Source of the DNA: Peribacillus asahii | GTDB lineage: Bacteria > Bacillota > Bacilli > Bacillales > DSM-1321 | DNA length: 64,000 nucleotides | Assembly (NCBI RefSeq): GCF_004006295.1 | Contig: NZ_CP026095.1 | Span: 730,001-794,000 of the forward strand | Direction of reading: 5' to 3' | Notes under the pieces: generated by a model | What the model saw: the letters and a program-made list of their open reading frames with translations, nothing else | Told to the model about the DNA's origin: nothing | The model's database searches: none | Program-made: the position numbers and the translations under genes | In this document: positions 40,791 to 49,469 of the stretch, piece after piece | How the letters are laid out: each line of letters begins with the position of its first letter | How positions within the stretch are numbered: position 1 is the stretch's first letter

Positions 40791-41840
40791 GTGACGGAAG
40801 AATTTGTGTCAGCGATTAAGATTCCACCGCTTGATGAAGCGATGGGGGCAACGGTAGAGAAATATTTAGATACTTTAACAAAGCCGCCTGGTAGTTTAGG
40901 GCGATTAGAAGAATTAGTGATTGAGCTTGGGAAAATGACGGGAGAAGCTTTTCCGCAAGTAACAAAACCAGGTGTCATTGTGTTTGCGGCAGATCATGGG
41001 ATTACAGCGGAAGGCGTGTCGGCATTTCCGAAAGAAGTAACGGAACAAATGGTGCGTAATTTTCTAAATGGTGGAGCTGCGATTAATGTGTTTAGCCGAG
41101 CGATTGGTGCCGAGTTTGCGATTGTTGATATTGGTATTGATTCTGAGATTGAAGCAGAAGGATTAACATCTAAAAAAGTACGCCGTGGTACAGGAAATTT
41201 TTATAAAGAAGAAGCGATGACGCGTGAGGAAGCGATTCAAGCGCTGAAAATTGGCTATGAAGAAGGCGAAAAAATGCTTGCCAAAGGAGTGAAGTGCTTC
41301 ATTCTTGGTGAGATGGGAATCGGTAATACGACACCGAGCAGTGCGATTACCGCTGTTTTAAGTGGACAAGATATGGAAAAACTTGTTGGCTTTGGAACAG
41401 GACTTGTGAGTGAGAGTGTTTTACATAAGCAAAAAGTAATTGAACAAGCGATTAACAATAGACAACCAAATCCGAATGACCCAATTGATCTGTTAACAAA
41501 AATCGGTGGTTTAGAAATTGCGGGAATGGCAGGGGCGATGCTTGCGGCAGCTAGTCATCGTGTACCGATTCTCGTTGATGGATTTATCGCGACAGTCTCT
41601 GCTTTACTAGCTAATATGATTGCAGAAGGCGCTTCTAACTATATGTTTGTTGGTCATCAATCTGTTGAGCCAGGTCACAAAGCTGCAGCTGAATTATTAG
41701 GAAAGAAACCGCTTGTAGACTTAGGCATGCGATTAGGTGAAGGAACAGGGGCCGCTGTTGCTTTTCCGATTTTGCAAGCAGCGACACTTGCGCTTAAAGA
41801 AATGGCAACTTTTGCAGATGCAGGCGTGTCTTCAAATTAA
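40791..41840 (+). CDS. cobT: Nicotinate-nucleotide--dimethylbenzimidazole phosphoribosyltransferase
   Basis: A 349-residue enzyme that activates the lower ligand base for cobalamin assembly. Motifs LTKPPGSLGRLEEL, FAADHGITAEGVSAFPKEVT, GEMGIGNTTPSSAI and GHQSVEPGH are diagnostic. The start is the GTG at 40791, eight bases after GGGAGG. No other cobalamin gene is next to it, so it probably serves salvage. The B12-dependent QueG in this window is one possible consumer. Confidence 0.96.
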   Translation: MTEEFVSAIKIPPLDEAMGATVEKYLDTLTKPPGSLGRLEELVIELGKMTGEAFPQVTKPGVIVFAADHGITAEGVSAFPKEVTEQMVRNFLNGGAAINVFSRAIGAEFAIVDIGIDSEIEAEGLTSKKVRRGTGNFYKEEAMTREEAIQALKIGYEEGEKMLAKGVKCFILGEMGIGNTTPSSAITAVLSGQDMEKLVGFGTGLVSESVLHKQKVIEQAINNRQPNPNDPIDLLTKIGGLEIAGMAGAMLAAASHRVPILVDGFIATVSALLANMIAEGASNYMFVGHQSVEPGHKAAAELLGKKPLVDLGMRLGEGTGAAVAFPILQAATLALKEMATFADAGVSSN

Positions 41841-41845
41841 TGATA

Positions 41846-41896
41846 AAAACGTATCTGAATGGTTATAATCAGTAACTATTTCAGGTACGTTTTTTA
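41846..41896 (+). terminator. Terminator after cobT
   Basis: AAAACGTATCTGAA and TTCAGGTACGTTTT pair, and TGGTTA/TAACTA extend the stem inwards. TTTTT follows. Confidence 0.82.
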
Positions 41897-41936
41897 TTTT
41901 AGCTAGATTAAATAGGTAAGAAAGAATGAGAAAAAT

Positions 41937-42545
41937 CTATTTAGAGGTGCCTTTTCGATGACGTGATACAAAGGGGTTATTAGTAACCCAAAAACGCCAA
42001 GGATATTCCTTCGCTTCCCCTGTATTGTCAATTCCGATACGAGCTCCAGATGAAATCTCATCTGGAATTTTCCCTTGGACAATAACTAGGGGAGGGGTTG
42101 AAAAAGAATGTCCGTAATCTTCCATCGTGATGCCCAATGCTTTCGTTAGTTTGCCGGGTCCGCTCGTTAAGTTTTTTAGATTGTCTGTACCACGTCTTAT
42201 TTGCATTAAGTCAATTCCCATATAAGGTTCGACGGCTCGAATTAAGATTGCTTCTGGTTTTTCAAGTGGGCCGCTGACAACATTCACCAATGTATGTGTG
42301 TGCATCTTGTATGTATAAATCAAGCCTGCTTCTCCAAACATCACTTCTGTCCGTTTTGTCCGTCGATTGTTATAGCTATGAGCTGCACGGTCTTCTGGTC
42401 CCATATAGGCTTCTGTTTCAACGATATAGCCGGAAGCTGTTCCTTCTGCTGTTTCTTTCACGAGAAGACAGCCAAGCAATGATTGAGCAAGCTGTAGGGT
42501 TGGTTGTTGAAAAAAGTCAGCAGGTAGACCTTGAGTATAATTCAT
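41937..42545 (-). CDS. 3-methyladenine DNA glycosylase (AAG/MPG type)
   Basis: A 202-residue repair enzyme that removes alkylated purines from DNA. Signature segments are IVETEAYMGPEDRAAHSYNNRRTKRTEVMF (with the catalytic glutamate in ETEAY), GLIYTYKMHTHTLVNVV and LTSGPGKLTKALGI. Length fits the bacterial family. It lies alone on the - strand between cobT and proC and has ribosome binding site AGGAGG. Confidence 0.94.
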   Translation of the reverse strand: MNYTQGLPADFFQQPTLQLAQSLLGCLLVKETAEGTASGYIVETEAYMGPEDRAAHSYNNRRTKRTEVMFGEAGLIYTYKMHTHTLVNVVSGPLEKPEAILIRAVEPYMGIDLMQIRRGTDNLKNLTSGPGKLTKALGITMEDYGHSFSTPPLVIVQGKIPDEISSGARIGIDNTGEAKEYPWRFWVTNNPFVSRHRKGTSK

Positions 42546-42664
42546 AGTATCCTCCTATTTGAATGTCTCAACTGTATTTTAACAAAGAGGGAATCAGTTC
42601 TAAAATTCAGCTTTGTTTGGATATAATGAAGGTTGAGATAAGGGAAGAATGGACGTGAATGTAG

Positions 42665-43474
42665 ATGGACAAGAAGATTGGGTTTATCGGCTGTGGAAAA
42701 ATGGGAAGTGCCATGATAGAAGGGATGTTAAAAGCAGAAGTTGTACAGCCGGCTGATATAAAAGTAAGTGCCTCAACAGCTTCTACTCTTACAAAAGTTG
42801 AACAAAGATATAGGATAAAAGGAAGTTTAAATAATCAAGAGGTGGCCAAGTTCGCTGATTACCTTTTCTTGGCGATTCAACCGGCCCTTCATCAGGAGAT
42901 AGTAAAGGAAATAAAATCTGTTCTAAAAGAAGAGGTCACGATTATTACGATGGCTGCCGGGGTGAGTATTGAACAAATTGAAAAAGGGATAGGCAGGAAA
43001 GTGAAAGTCGTTCGGACAATGCCGAATACACCCTCGTTAATTGGAGAAGGGATGACGGCAATGAGTGTAAATGAGGAAATGACGAAAAAAGAATTAGTAG
43101 AAGTAGAACGTTTATTCAATAGTTTTGGTAAAACAGAGTTAATTCAAGAGTCATTAATGGATGCTGTACCTGCGATTAGTGGTTCTTCACCAGCTTATGT
43201 CTATATGTTTATTGAAGCGTTAGCAGATGGGGGAGTTCGCGATGGGATTCCACGACAACAAGCGTATCGCATGGCAGCGCAAGCAGTACTAGGTGCGGCT
43301 AAAATGGTATTAGAAACGGAGCAACATCCTAGTATGTTGAAGGATGATGTATGCACGCCAGGCGGCTCAACTATTCAGGCAGTCGCTGTATTAGAAGAAA
43401 ATAGATTTAGAGCTTCGATTTTAGAAGCGATGAAAGCTTGTACGAGCAAGACAAAATGTTTAAAGGATCATTGA
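42665..43474 (+). CDS. proC: Pyrroline-5-carboxylate reductase
   Basis: A 269-residue enzyme that makes L-proline from pyrroline-5-carboxylate with NAD(P)H. The N-terminal dinucleotide fold is GFIGCGKMGSAMIEG, followed by VVRTMPNTPSLIGEG and the C-terminal signature SGSSPAYVYMFIEALADGGVRDG. Bacillus species carry several such enzymes, so it may be the proI or proG type. It is followed by a repeat element and terminator. Confidence 0.95.
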   Translation: MDKKIGFIGCGKMGSAMIEGMLKAEVVQPADIKVSASTASTLTKVEQRYRIKGSLNNQEVAKFADYLFLAIQPALHQEIVKEIKSVLKEEVTIITMAAGVSIEQIEKGIGRKVKVVRTMPNTPSLIGEGMTAMSVNEEMTKKELVEVERLFNSFGKTELIQESLMDAVPAISGSSPAYVYMFIEALADGGVRDGIPRQQAYRMAAQAVLGAAKMVLETEQHPSMLKDDVCTPGGSTIQAVAVLEENRFRASILEAMKACTSKTKCLKDH

Positions 43475-43530
43475 TTTTTCCCGTTTAACTTAATAGGGGT
43501 TCTCGCTGATACATAATGTATTTTAACGAT

Positions 43531-43579
43531 AAAGTGAAACTTCCATGGGGGGCTTACTGCCTGTTAAGTGTTGGGATAA
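43531..43579 (+). repeat. Intergenic repeat element, copy B
   Basis: AAAGTGAAACTTCCATGG, then GGGGCTTACTGCCTGTTAAG and TGTTGGGATAAAG, match the element at 28168 behind queG with a three-base gap. As there, it stands between a gene end and its terminator. Confidence 0.6.
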
Positions 43580-43584
43580 AGGAA

Positions 43585-43628
43585 AAGGAAACCCCGCTAA
43601 GACTAAACTTACAATGGGGTTTCCTTGT
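43585..43628. terminator. Terminator between proC and ald
   Basis: AAGGAAACCCC and GGGGTTTCCTT form a perfect 11-bp stem with a 20-base loop. It lies between the convergent proC and ald genes. Confidence 0.7.
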
Positions 43629-43631
43629 TCA

Positions 43632-44765
43632 TTAAGCACTAATATTTTTCGGATTTATTGCATCTTGAACAGGTACGTACGTATAACCAAGATCATGTGC
43701 GACGGCAGCAAAGGTGATTTCGCCATTCGCTACGTTTACTCCTTGTGCAAGTGCGTCATTTTCAAGAATGGCTTTTATGACACCTTTATTAGCAATTTGT
43801 AAAGCATAAGGGATTGTGACATTCGCTAATGCAGTTGTGGAAGTTTGCGGAACTGCACCAGGCATATTTGCCACTGCATAATGGACAACACCATGTTTGA
43901 CATACGTTGGATAATCATGTGTTGTAACATGGTCAACCGTTTCAAAAATGCCTCCTTGGTCAACTGCTACATCGATAATGACAGAACCTGGTGACATTGA
44001 TTGAACCATCTCTTCTGTGACAAGCTTTGGTGCTTTTGCTCCTGGAATTAACACGGCGCCAATAACTAAGTCAGCTTCTTTTACCGCTTCGCTAATATTA
44101 TAAGGATTAGAGATTAAAGTAGTCAGTTGGTTTCCAAATATATCATCCAGTTGGCGAAGGCGCTCTGAGCTTAAATCAAGAATCGTGACGTCAGCTCCTA
44201 AGCCGATAGCGATTTTCGCTGCATTTGTTCCAACGACCCCGCCACCGATAATCGTGACTTTTCCACGCTTGACACCAGGTACTCCTCCGAGAAGAATTCC
44301 TTTTCCGCCTTTTGGTTTTTCAAGAAATTGAGCGCCAATTTGTGCTGCCATTCGTCCTGCTACTTCACTCATTGGCGTTAATAGCGGCAGGGTGCGATTA
44401 ACGGATACTGTTTCATAGGCAATAGCCATAACGCCGCTGTTCTTTAATGCTTGTGTTAATGCTGGATCAGCTGCTAGATGCAGATAAGTAAATAGAATTA
44501 AATCTTTACGGAAATATTGATATTCTTCTGCAATTGGTTCTTTTACCTTTAAAATCATGTCGGAGCTTGCCCAAACACTGGACGCATCTTCAACAAGTAC
44601 AGCTCCTGCTTGTTGGTAAGCTTCATTTGTAAAACTACTACTCAGTCCAGCATCTTGTTCGATGAATACTTCATGACCGGCACTGACTAATGCGATGACA
44701 CCGGCTGGAGTGATGGCTACACGATTTTCATTATTTTTGATTTCTTTTGGAATACCTATACGCAT
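43632..44765 (-). CDS. ald: Alanine dehydrogenase
   Basis: A 377-residue NAD-dependent enzyme that converts L-alanine to pyruvate and ammonia. It has the start [23 protein letters not shown], the nucleotide-binding stretch [24 protein letters not shown], and [19 protein letters not shown]. In Bacillus it is needed for growth on alanine and for sporulation. The neighbouring upstream gene on the same strand encodes its activator AdeR, as in B. subtilis. Confidence 0.97.
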   Translation of the reverse strand: MRIGIPKEIKNNENRVAITPAGVIALVSAGHEVFIEQDAGLSSSFTNEAYQQAGAVLVEDASSVWASSDMILKVKEPIAEEYQYFRKDLILFTYLHLAADPALTQALKNSGVMAIAYETVSVNRTLPLLTPMSEVAGRMAAQIGAQFLEKPKGGKGILLGGVPGVKRGKVTIIGGGVVGTNAAKIAIGLGADVTILDLSSERLRQLDDIFGNQLTTLISNPYNISEAVKEADLVIGAVLIPGAKAPKLVTEEMVQSMSPGSVIIDVAVDQGGIFETVDHVTTHDYPTYVKHGVVHYAVANMPGAVPQTSTTALANVTIPYALQIANKGVIKAILENDALAQGVNVANGEITFAAVAHDLGYTYVPVQDAINPKNISA

Positions 44766-44858
44766 ATTTTTCAGTCCCCCTATTGTTCTGAATATTCTTA
44801 ATATAAATATTATAAGCTTGAAATGAGGAAGACGTGTTTGTGAAAAAGAAAGAACGTA

Positions 44859-44896
44859 AGAAAGAGTCTTTGTGGAATTTCACAAAGACTCTTTTT
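44859..44896 (-). terminator. Terminator of adeR
   Basis: AAAGAGTCTTTGTG and CACAAAGACTCTTT form a 14-bp perfect stem around a six-base loop, followed on the - strand by TTTCTTACG. The stop of adeR lies in it. Confidence 0.75.
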
Positions 44897-46142
44897 TTAC
44901 GGCTTGTTGATATTGTATAAGCTTTAGGTCTAAAAAGATTGACATCTTTTGGAGAGGGTCTTTCAGTCGAACATGCCCGATTTCTGTTATGCGCTTTAAA
45001 CGATACGTAAGTGTATTGACATGTATATGAAGTTGCTTGGATGCATCATTTGGATTTCCATCCATTTCTAAATATACAGTCAGGGTATGCAATAATGATG
45101 TTTGGTGTTTTTCATCATATTCTTGTAATTTGCGAATGCACGGATGAGGGAGATAATCGTTCTTGTTGCTTAGTTTTTCTAGTAATTGAAAAATGCCCAA
45201 TTCTTCGTAATGAAGAACCGAAGCTAATTCTAGTGGGAAAATCTGTTTTAATTTTAATGTGTATAGTGCTTCCTCATAACTAAGCATGACATTTTCAATC
45301 TGTTGATAGCAATGACCTGATGCGCCGAGAATAGGTTCTACACCGAAGCGCTTCCTCATTTCTAAAATAAAAAACGGGATAAATTCGTAACTAGATGAAG
45401 AGAGGGAAGCATCATTGGTTCGTTCTGTGCCAGTTAAAATAATGAGTTTGTTTTGGTCAACCGTAAATAAAAAAGTTTTTATTTTTTGAGAGGTTGTTAG
45501 CATATAGGAAATATAACGCTCGCTTTCCCTAGTAATGTCCTGTGGAAATTCGAAGACGATAATGGCGAAATTTTGTGGTGTAGAAAGCGAAAGTTTCTTG
45601 AAGTTAGCGGTAATTTCTGCTTCATCCTGGTAATGTCCAGTGATTAAACGCCATAAAAATTCTTGTTGACTGGCTTCTGTTCTTTTTTTCTTTAATTGAA
45701 GTTGTTGAAGTTGGTTTTTTGCTTCTTTTGCAGCAAACTGTAGAAAGTCTAAAGCTTCTTCGTTAAATGGTTTATTGGCTTCTAATGCCCAAATGAAACC
45801 GAGAATTTCATTGTTTTTCCGAATAGAGACGGCTGCACGGTTGCCGAGACCAACCTCATGAATAGCCATAATCTTTATCGGTGTATCATCTTTTAAAAGA
45901 GCGGGAATAATGCCATCTTTCCATAAGCTATTAATGACTTTTTCTGGGACGCGGCGACCGATAATCGTGGAGATTCGTGCTTGGTCAGTTGTATCTTCAT
46001 GGGTGCTGTAGGCGAGTAAACGATGATTGCCATCTTCTATTGTAATTGGGCAGCCTAAAACAGAACTAATTCGGTCAGCGAATTCCATTAAGTCTCCATA
46101 TAGGTCTTTGAAAATATGTCTGTTGTTCATATATTCTGTCAT
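44880..46142 (-). CDS. adeR: PucR-type transcriptional activator of ald
   Basis: A 420-residue regulator. Residues 1-140 are GAF-like, the middle forms a GGDEF-like CdaR domain, and the C-terminal helix-turn-helix (NPNDASKQLHIHVNTLTYRLKRITEIG) is the PucR type. AdeR switches on alanine dehydrogenase in response to alanine in B. subtilis, and here it lies directly upstream of ald on the same strand with its own terminator between them. Confidence 0.9.
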   Translation of the reverse strand: MTEYMNNRHIFKDLYGDLMEFADRISSVLGCPITIEDGNHRLLAYSTHEDTTDQARISTIIGRRVPEKVINSLWKDGIIPALLKDDTPIKIMAIHEVGLGNRAAVSIRKNNEILGFIWALEANKPFNEEALDFLQFAAKEAKNQLQQLQLKKKRTEASQQEFLWRLITGHYQDEAEITANFKKLSLSTPQNFAIIVFEFPQDITRESERYISYMLTTSQKIKTFLFTVDQNKLIILTGTERTNDASLSSSSYEFIPFFILEMRKRFGVEPILGASGHCYQQIENVMLSYEEALYTLKLKQIFPLELASVLHYEELGIFQLLEKLSNKNDYLPHPCIRKLQEYDEKHQTSLLHTLTVYLEMDGNPNDASKQLHIHVNTLTYRLKRITEIGHVRLKDPLQKMSIFLDLKLIQYQQAVKKESL

Positions 46143-46209
46143 ACGTTTTTGCCCCTCGCGATCTATACTATCGAGTTAAATTTTAGTTGATTTTACCATA
46201 TTTAAGCAT

Positions 46210-46250
46210 ACAAAAAAATCCTTTCTAACAAGAATTAGAAAGGATTTTTT
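46210..46250. terminator. Terminator after pit
   Basis: AAAAAAATCCTTTCTAA and TTAGAAAGGATTTTTT form a 15-bp stem with A and T runs on both sides. Confidence 0.88.
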
Positions 46251-46252
46251 AC

Positions 46253-47251
46253 TTAAAATAAGAAATTAATGATGATATATGTCACTCCTGCGATAGTAGC
46301 AGAAATCGGCAATGTAATAAACCATGTGATAATCATTCTTTGTGCTGTGCCCCATTTAACCCCTTTTACACGGTGAGCGGAACCTACACCAAGAATAGAA
46401 GATGAAATAACATGTGTTGTACTTACTGGTACTCCCATAGCTGTTGCTCCGAAAATAACACTTGCTCCAGTTAAATCAGCAGCAACTCCGTTAACAGGAC
46501 GGATTTTCATAATTTTACCGCCGACCGTTTTAATGATCTTCCAACCGCCGACAGATGTACCAAGACCCATAGCTAGCGCACAGGATACTTGAACCCAAAG
46601 TTGGATATCTGTTGTTGTAGCATATCCATTAGTAATAAGGGCCATTGTAATAATCCCCATCGCTTTTTGAGCGTCATTTGTACCATGTGTATACGATTGT
46701 AAAGCGGCTGTTGCAATTTGCATCATACGGAATTTTTTATTGGTTTTTGCTAAGTTGTTGTTTTTAAAGATGACTTTAAAAATGCTGTATACAAGAAAAC
46801 CGACAGCAAAAGCAAGTAATGGTGAAATAATTAATGCTTGGACAATTTTAAGGAATCCTTCCCATTTAATTGCACCGAAGCCAGCCGCTGCGATAGCTGC
46901 ACCTGCAATAGAACCAATTAGGGCATGTGAAGAACTACTTGGAATTCCGTAATACCAAGTAATTAAATTCCATGCAATTGCCGCAATTAAGGCAGCAAGA
47001 ATAACATATGAACCATTAGGTAAAGTAAATGGATCCACAATATCCTTCGTAATCGTTTTTGCTACGCCAGTGAATGTCATTGCACCGACAAAGTTCATCA
47101 CAGCTGCTAAAATAATTGCATGACGCGGTTTTAAAGCTTTTGTTGAAACGGAAGTAGCAATTGAGTTCGCTGTATCATGAAATCCGTTAATAAAGTCGAA
47201 TGCCAAAGCAAAGAAGACAATAAGTATAGTTAAAATTAATAAAGTATCCAT
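46253..47251 (-). CDS. pit: Low-affinity inorganic phosphate transporter
   Basis: A 332-residue PiT-family membrane protein with about ten helices. The two duplicated signature regions are ALAFDFINGFHDTANSIATSV and QIATAALQSYTHGTNDAQKAMGI. It imports phosphate with a cation. It forms an operon with the accessory gene upstream, 16 bases apart. Confidence 0.95.
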   Translation of the reverse strand: MDTLLILTILIVFFALAFDFINGFHDTANSIATSVSTKALKPRHAIILAAVMNFVGAMTFTGVAKTITKDIVDPFTLPNGSYVILAALIAAIAWNLITWYYGIPSSSSHALIGSIAGAAIAAAGFGAIKWEGFLKIVQALIISPLLAFAVGFLVYSIFKVIFKNNNLAKTNKKFRMMQIATAALQSYTHGTNDAQKAMGIITMALITNGYATTTDIQLWVQVSCALAMGLGTSVGGWKIIKTVGGKIMKIRPVNGVAADLTGASVIFGATAMGVPVSTTHVISSSILGVGSAHRVKGVKWGTAQRMIITWFITLPISATIAGVTYIIINFLF

Positions 47252-47267
47252 GTTTTAGGAAGACCCC

Positions 47268-47885
47268 TTACGCATTTTTCATGATGATTGTTTCTAATGT
47301 GTTGGCAACGGCTTGGCAATCATCAGCGATGTCTTCAAGACTTTCATAAATTTCTTTATATTGAATAATGCGAATCGGATCTTTTTCATTTGTAAATAAG
47401 CTTTTAATGGATTGGCGTTGAACACCATCACAAACGGATTCTAAATCTTTAATTTTGATGGCGTTTTCACGAATCGCTGCTAGCTTTTTCGTGGAAAGCT
47501 TATCAACAGCTATTTCAATTTCAGCACCACATTGTTTAATCGCTTCAACAAACTTCAGCATGTATTCGTCTGCATTTACAATCGAGTACATTTCGAATAG
47601 AGCAGCACAATGTTCAAGGCCATCTAGCACATCATCCATTCTCATTGTTAATTCAAGAATATCTTCTCGTTCAATTGGTGTGATAAAGGCATTATTTAAT
47701 TCTTTAATGACTGTATGAACCATAGAGTCTCCTTTATGTTCATACTCTTTCATCTTTTCAGAAAATACCTTTAAATCACTAATATTTTGTAGTTTATAGT
47801 CTGCGAAATAGTCTGCTCCTTCTTTAATATTGTGTGCAATGTCTAGCAGCATTACTGCAAACTTATCTTTTTTCTTAAAAGCCAT
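47268..47885 (-). CDS. Pit accessory protein (DUF47, PhoU-like)
   Basis: A 205-residue helical protein of the DUF47/PhoU-like family (MLLDIAHNIKEGADYFADY, ELTMRMDDVLDGLEHCAALFEMY, YEALEDIADDCQ-type ending). It is thought to regulate PiT transporters. The start is placed at MAFKKKDK (47885), nine bases after AGGGGG, rather than at a frame opening 54 bases upstream. Regulated, probably, through the repeated TTACAA-type boxes at 47991-48028. Confidence 0.9.
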   Translation of the reverse strand: MAFKKKDKFAVMLLDIAHNIKEGADYFADYKLQNISDLKVFSEKMKEYEHKGDSMVHTVIKELNNAFITPIEREDILELTMRMDDVLDGLEHCAALFEMYSIVNADEYMLKFVEAIKQCGAEIEIAVDKLSTKKLAAIRENAIKIKDLESVCDGVQRQSIKSLFTNEKDPIRIIQYKEIYESLEDIADDCQAVANTLETIIMKNA

Positions 47886-47990
47886 ATTTAAAAGCCCCCT
47901 AAAATTAGTAAAACGTATAAGCAAAATGCTATGTATCAATAGTATTTGCTAAATCATTGTAGCGAATACATTATCGAACATGAAGAGATT

Positions 47991-48028
47991 TTAATGAATC
48001 TTTACAAAATCTTAATAAAACTTTACAA
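47991..48028. promoter_or_regulatory. Possible PhoP box array upstream of the pit operon
   Basis: Four hexamers, TTAATG (47991), TTACAA (48002), TTAATA (48012) and TTACAA (48023), recur every 10-11 bases, the pattern of PhoP binding sites (TTAACA-type repeats with about five-base spacers). They lie 106-143 bases before the pit operon start and 134 bases before the aldo/keto reductase gene on the other side. Confidence 0.5.
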
Positions 48029-48161
48029 AAAATCAAAAGGGGATAAATATTCTCCACAAAAAATTAATAAAAGTGGAGATGAGTCATCAATCCCAAGTTG
48101 GATAGTTGGAATATAAAGGGCCTTTATGATATAATTGGAAAATAAAAAAGGAGGGGTTCGA

Positions 48162-48992
48162 ATGATCTCTAATATAAAAGAAACCATCACCTTACATAAT
48201 GGAGTGGAAATTCCACAGCTCGGTTTTGGGGTATTTAAAGTAGAGAATGGAAGTCAGACGGTACAATCTGTGAAAAAAGCTTTAGAGGTAGGATATCGCT
48301 CCATTGATACAGCTGCGATTTATCAAAATGAAGAAGGAGTAGGACAAGCGATTCGAGAGAGCGGCATTCCACGTAAAGATATTTTTGTAACGTCTAAAGT
48401 ATGGAATACGGATCAAGGGTATGAATCGACATTAGCCGCTTTTGACGCTAGTTTAAAACGATTAGGGCTAGACTATTTAGATTTATACTTAATTCATTGG
48501 CCGGGTAAAGATAAATATGTAGACACATGGAGAGCGTTGGAGACGCTATATAAAGAAGGAAAAGTAAGAGCGATTGGTGTGAGTAATTTTCATATTCATC
48601 ATTTAGAGAACTTGTTGAAGTCTAGTGAAATGAAACCGGTTATTAATCAAATTGAGCTTCATCCGCGTTTAACCCAAGTGGAAATTCGTGAGTTTTGCCA
48701 ACAGCATGATATTCAGGTAGAAGCTTGGTCTCCTTTAGGACGCGGAGTTTTATTAGATAATCCAACGATTGGTGAGATTGCAAAGAAACATGGTAAAACT
48801 TCAGCCCAAGTTATTATTAGATGGCATCTTCAGCATGGGATTGTCGTGATTCCAAAATCTGTGACACCTGCAAGAATCGAAGAAAATGCTCAAGTATTTG
48901 ATTTTGAGTTAAGTGTTGAAGAAATGAAGGAAATTGATGGATTACATGCAAATGAACGGGTTGGAAGCAATCCAGATGAGCTGCTTTTTTAA
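48162..48992 (+). CDS. Aldo/keto reductase
   Basis: A 276-residue NADPH-dependent reductase of the AKR5-like group (B. subtilis YvgN/YtbE type). The catalytic tetrad is visible in RSIDTAAIYQNEEGVG (Asp, Tyr), TSKVWN (Lys) and LIHWPG (His). It probably detoxifies methylglyoxal and other aldehydes. The start at 48162 follows GGAGGGG; an ATG 27 bases upstream precedes the ribosome binding site and is unlikely. Confidence 0.93.
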   Translation: MISNIKETITLHNGVEIPQLGFGVFKVENGSQTVQSVKKALEVGYRSIDTAAIYQNEEGVGQAIRESGIPRKDIFVTSKVWNTDQGYESTLAAFDASLKRLGLDYLDLYLIHWPGKDKYVDTWRALETLYKEGKVRAIGVSNFHIHHLENLLKSSEMKPVINQIELHPRLTQVEIREFCQQHDIQVEAWSPLGRGVLLDNPTIGEIAKKHGKTSAQVIIRWHLQHGIVVIPKSVTPARIEENAQVFDFELSVEEMKEIDGLHANERVGSNPDELLF

Positions 48993-49012
48993 AGCATGAT
49001 ATGAGTGAATAG

Positions 49013-49050
49013 TTCGGCTCCCTTCAGCATTGTTGAAGGGAGCCGAATTT
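49013..49050 (+). terminator. Terminator after the aldo/keto reductase gene
   Basis: TTCGGCTCCCTTCA and TGAAGGGAGCCGAA form a perfect 14-bp stem around a seven-base loop, followed by TTT. Confidence 0.75.
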
Positions 49051-49469
49051 ATGTATAATCCATGCTCTTTAAAGGGAATATTTAGAGAAAAAACTATTTT
49101 TAAAATAATAATCGTAGAAATAGATTGATTATTGGTTGATTTATCTACTATTCTATTTGTTTGGTAAATCGTTTTAGTTATTTTTTATTAAATACAGGAT
49201 GCAGAAAGCATTGATGATATTCTACAATACATATTTATCCATATTTCATGCAATTTACTTATTTACATATTGAATGGTGTCTAATTTTGGCGAATATTCG
49301 CCTCTTATTCATTAATAACGTTCGTTTATAAGGGGATAAAAGGCGATTTGAGGGAGATTAATTTCAGAAAATTTTGTTAATTTTTGAAAAAAATATTGAA
49401 TTAATATAATGATATACTTTATACTTGGTTTTATAAATAAAAAATGAATAGGCTGAGGGAGGGATTTCT
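49051..49469. other. Long AT-rich leader region of the alanine symporter gene
   Basis: About 420 bases without a gene. It holds a perfect 14-bp palindrome GGCGAATATTCGCC (49289-49302), a -10-like TATAAT (49405-49410) and the ribosome binding site GAGGGAGGG. No riboswitch or T-box element could be recognised. Confidence 0.5.

Noticed and set aside
49051-49469. Glycine riboswitch or T-box before the alanine symporter gene
   Set aside because: None of the conserved cores or a leader terminator was found; only a palindrome and a -10 box are visible.
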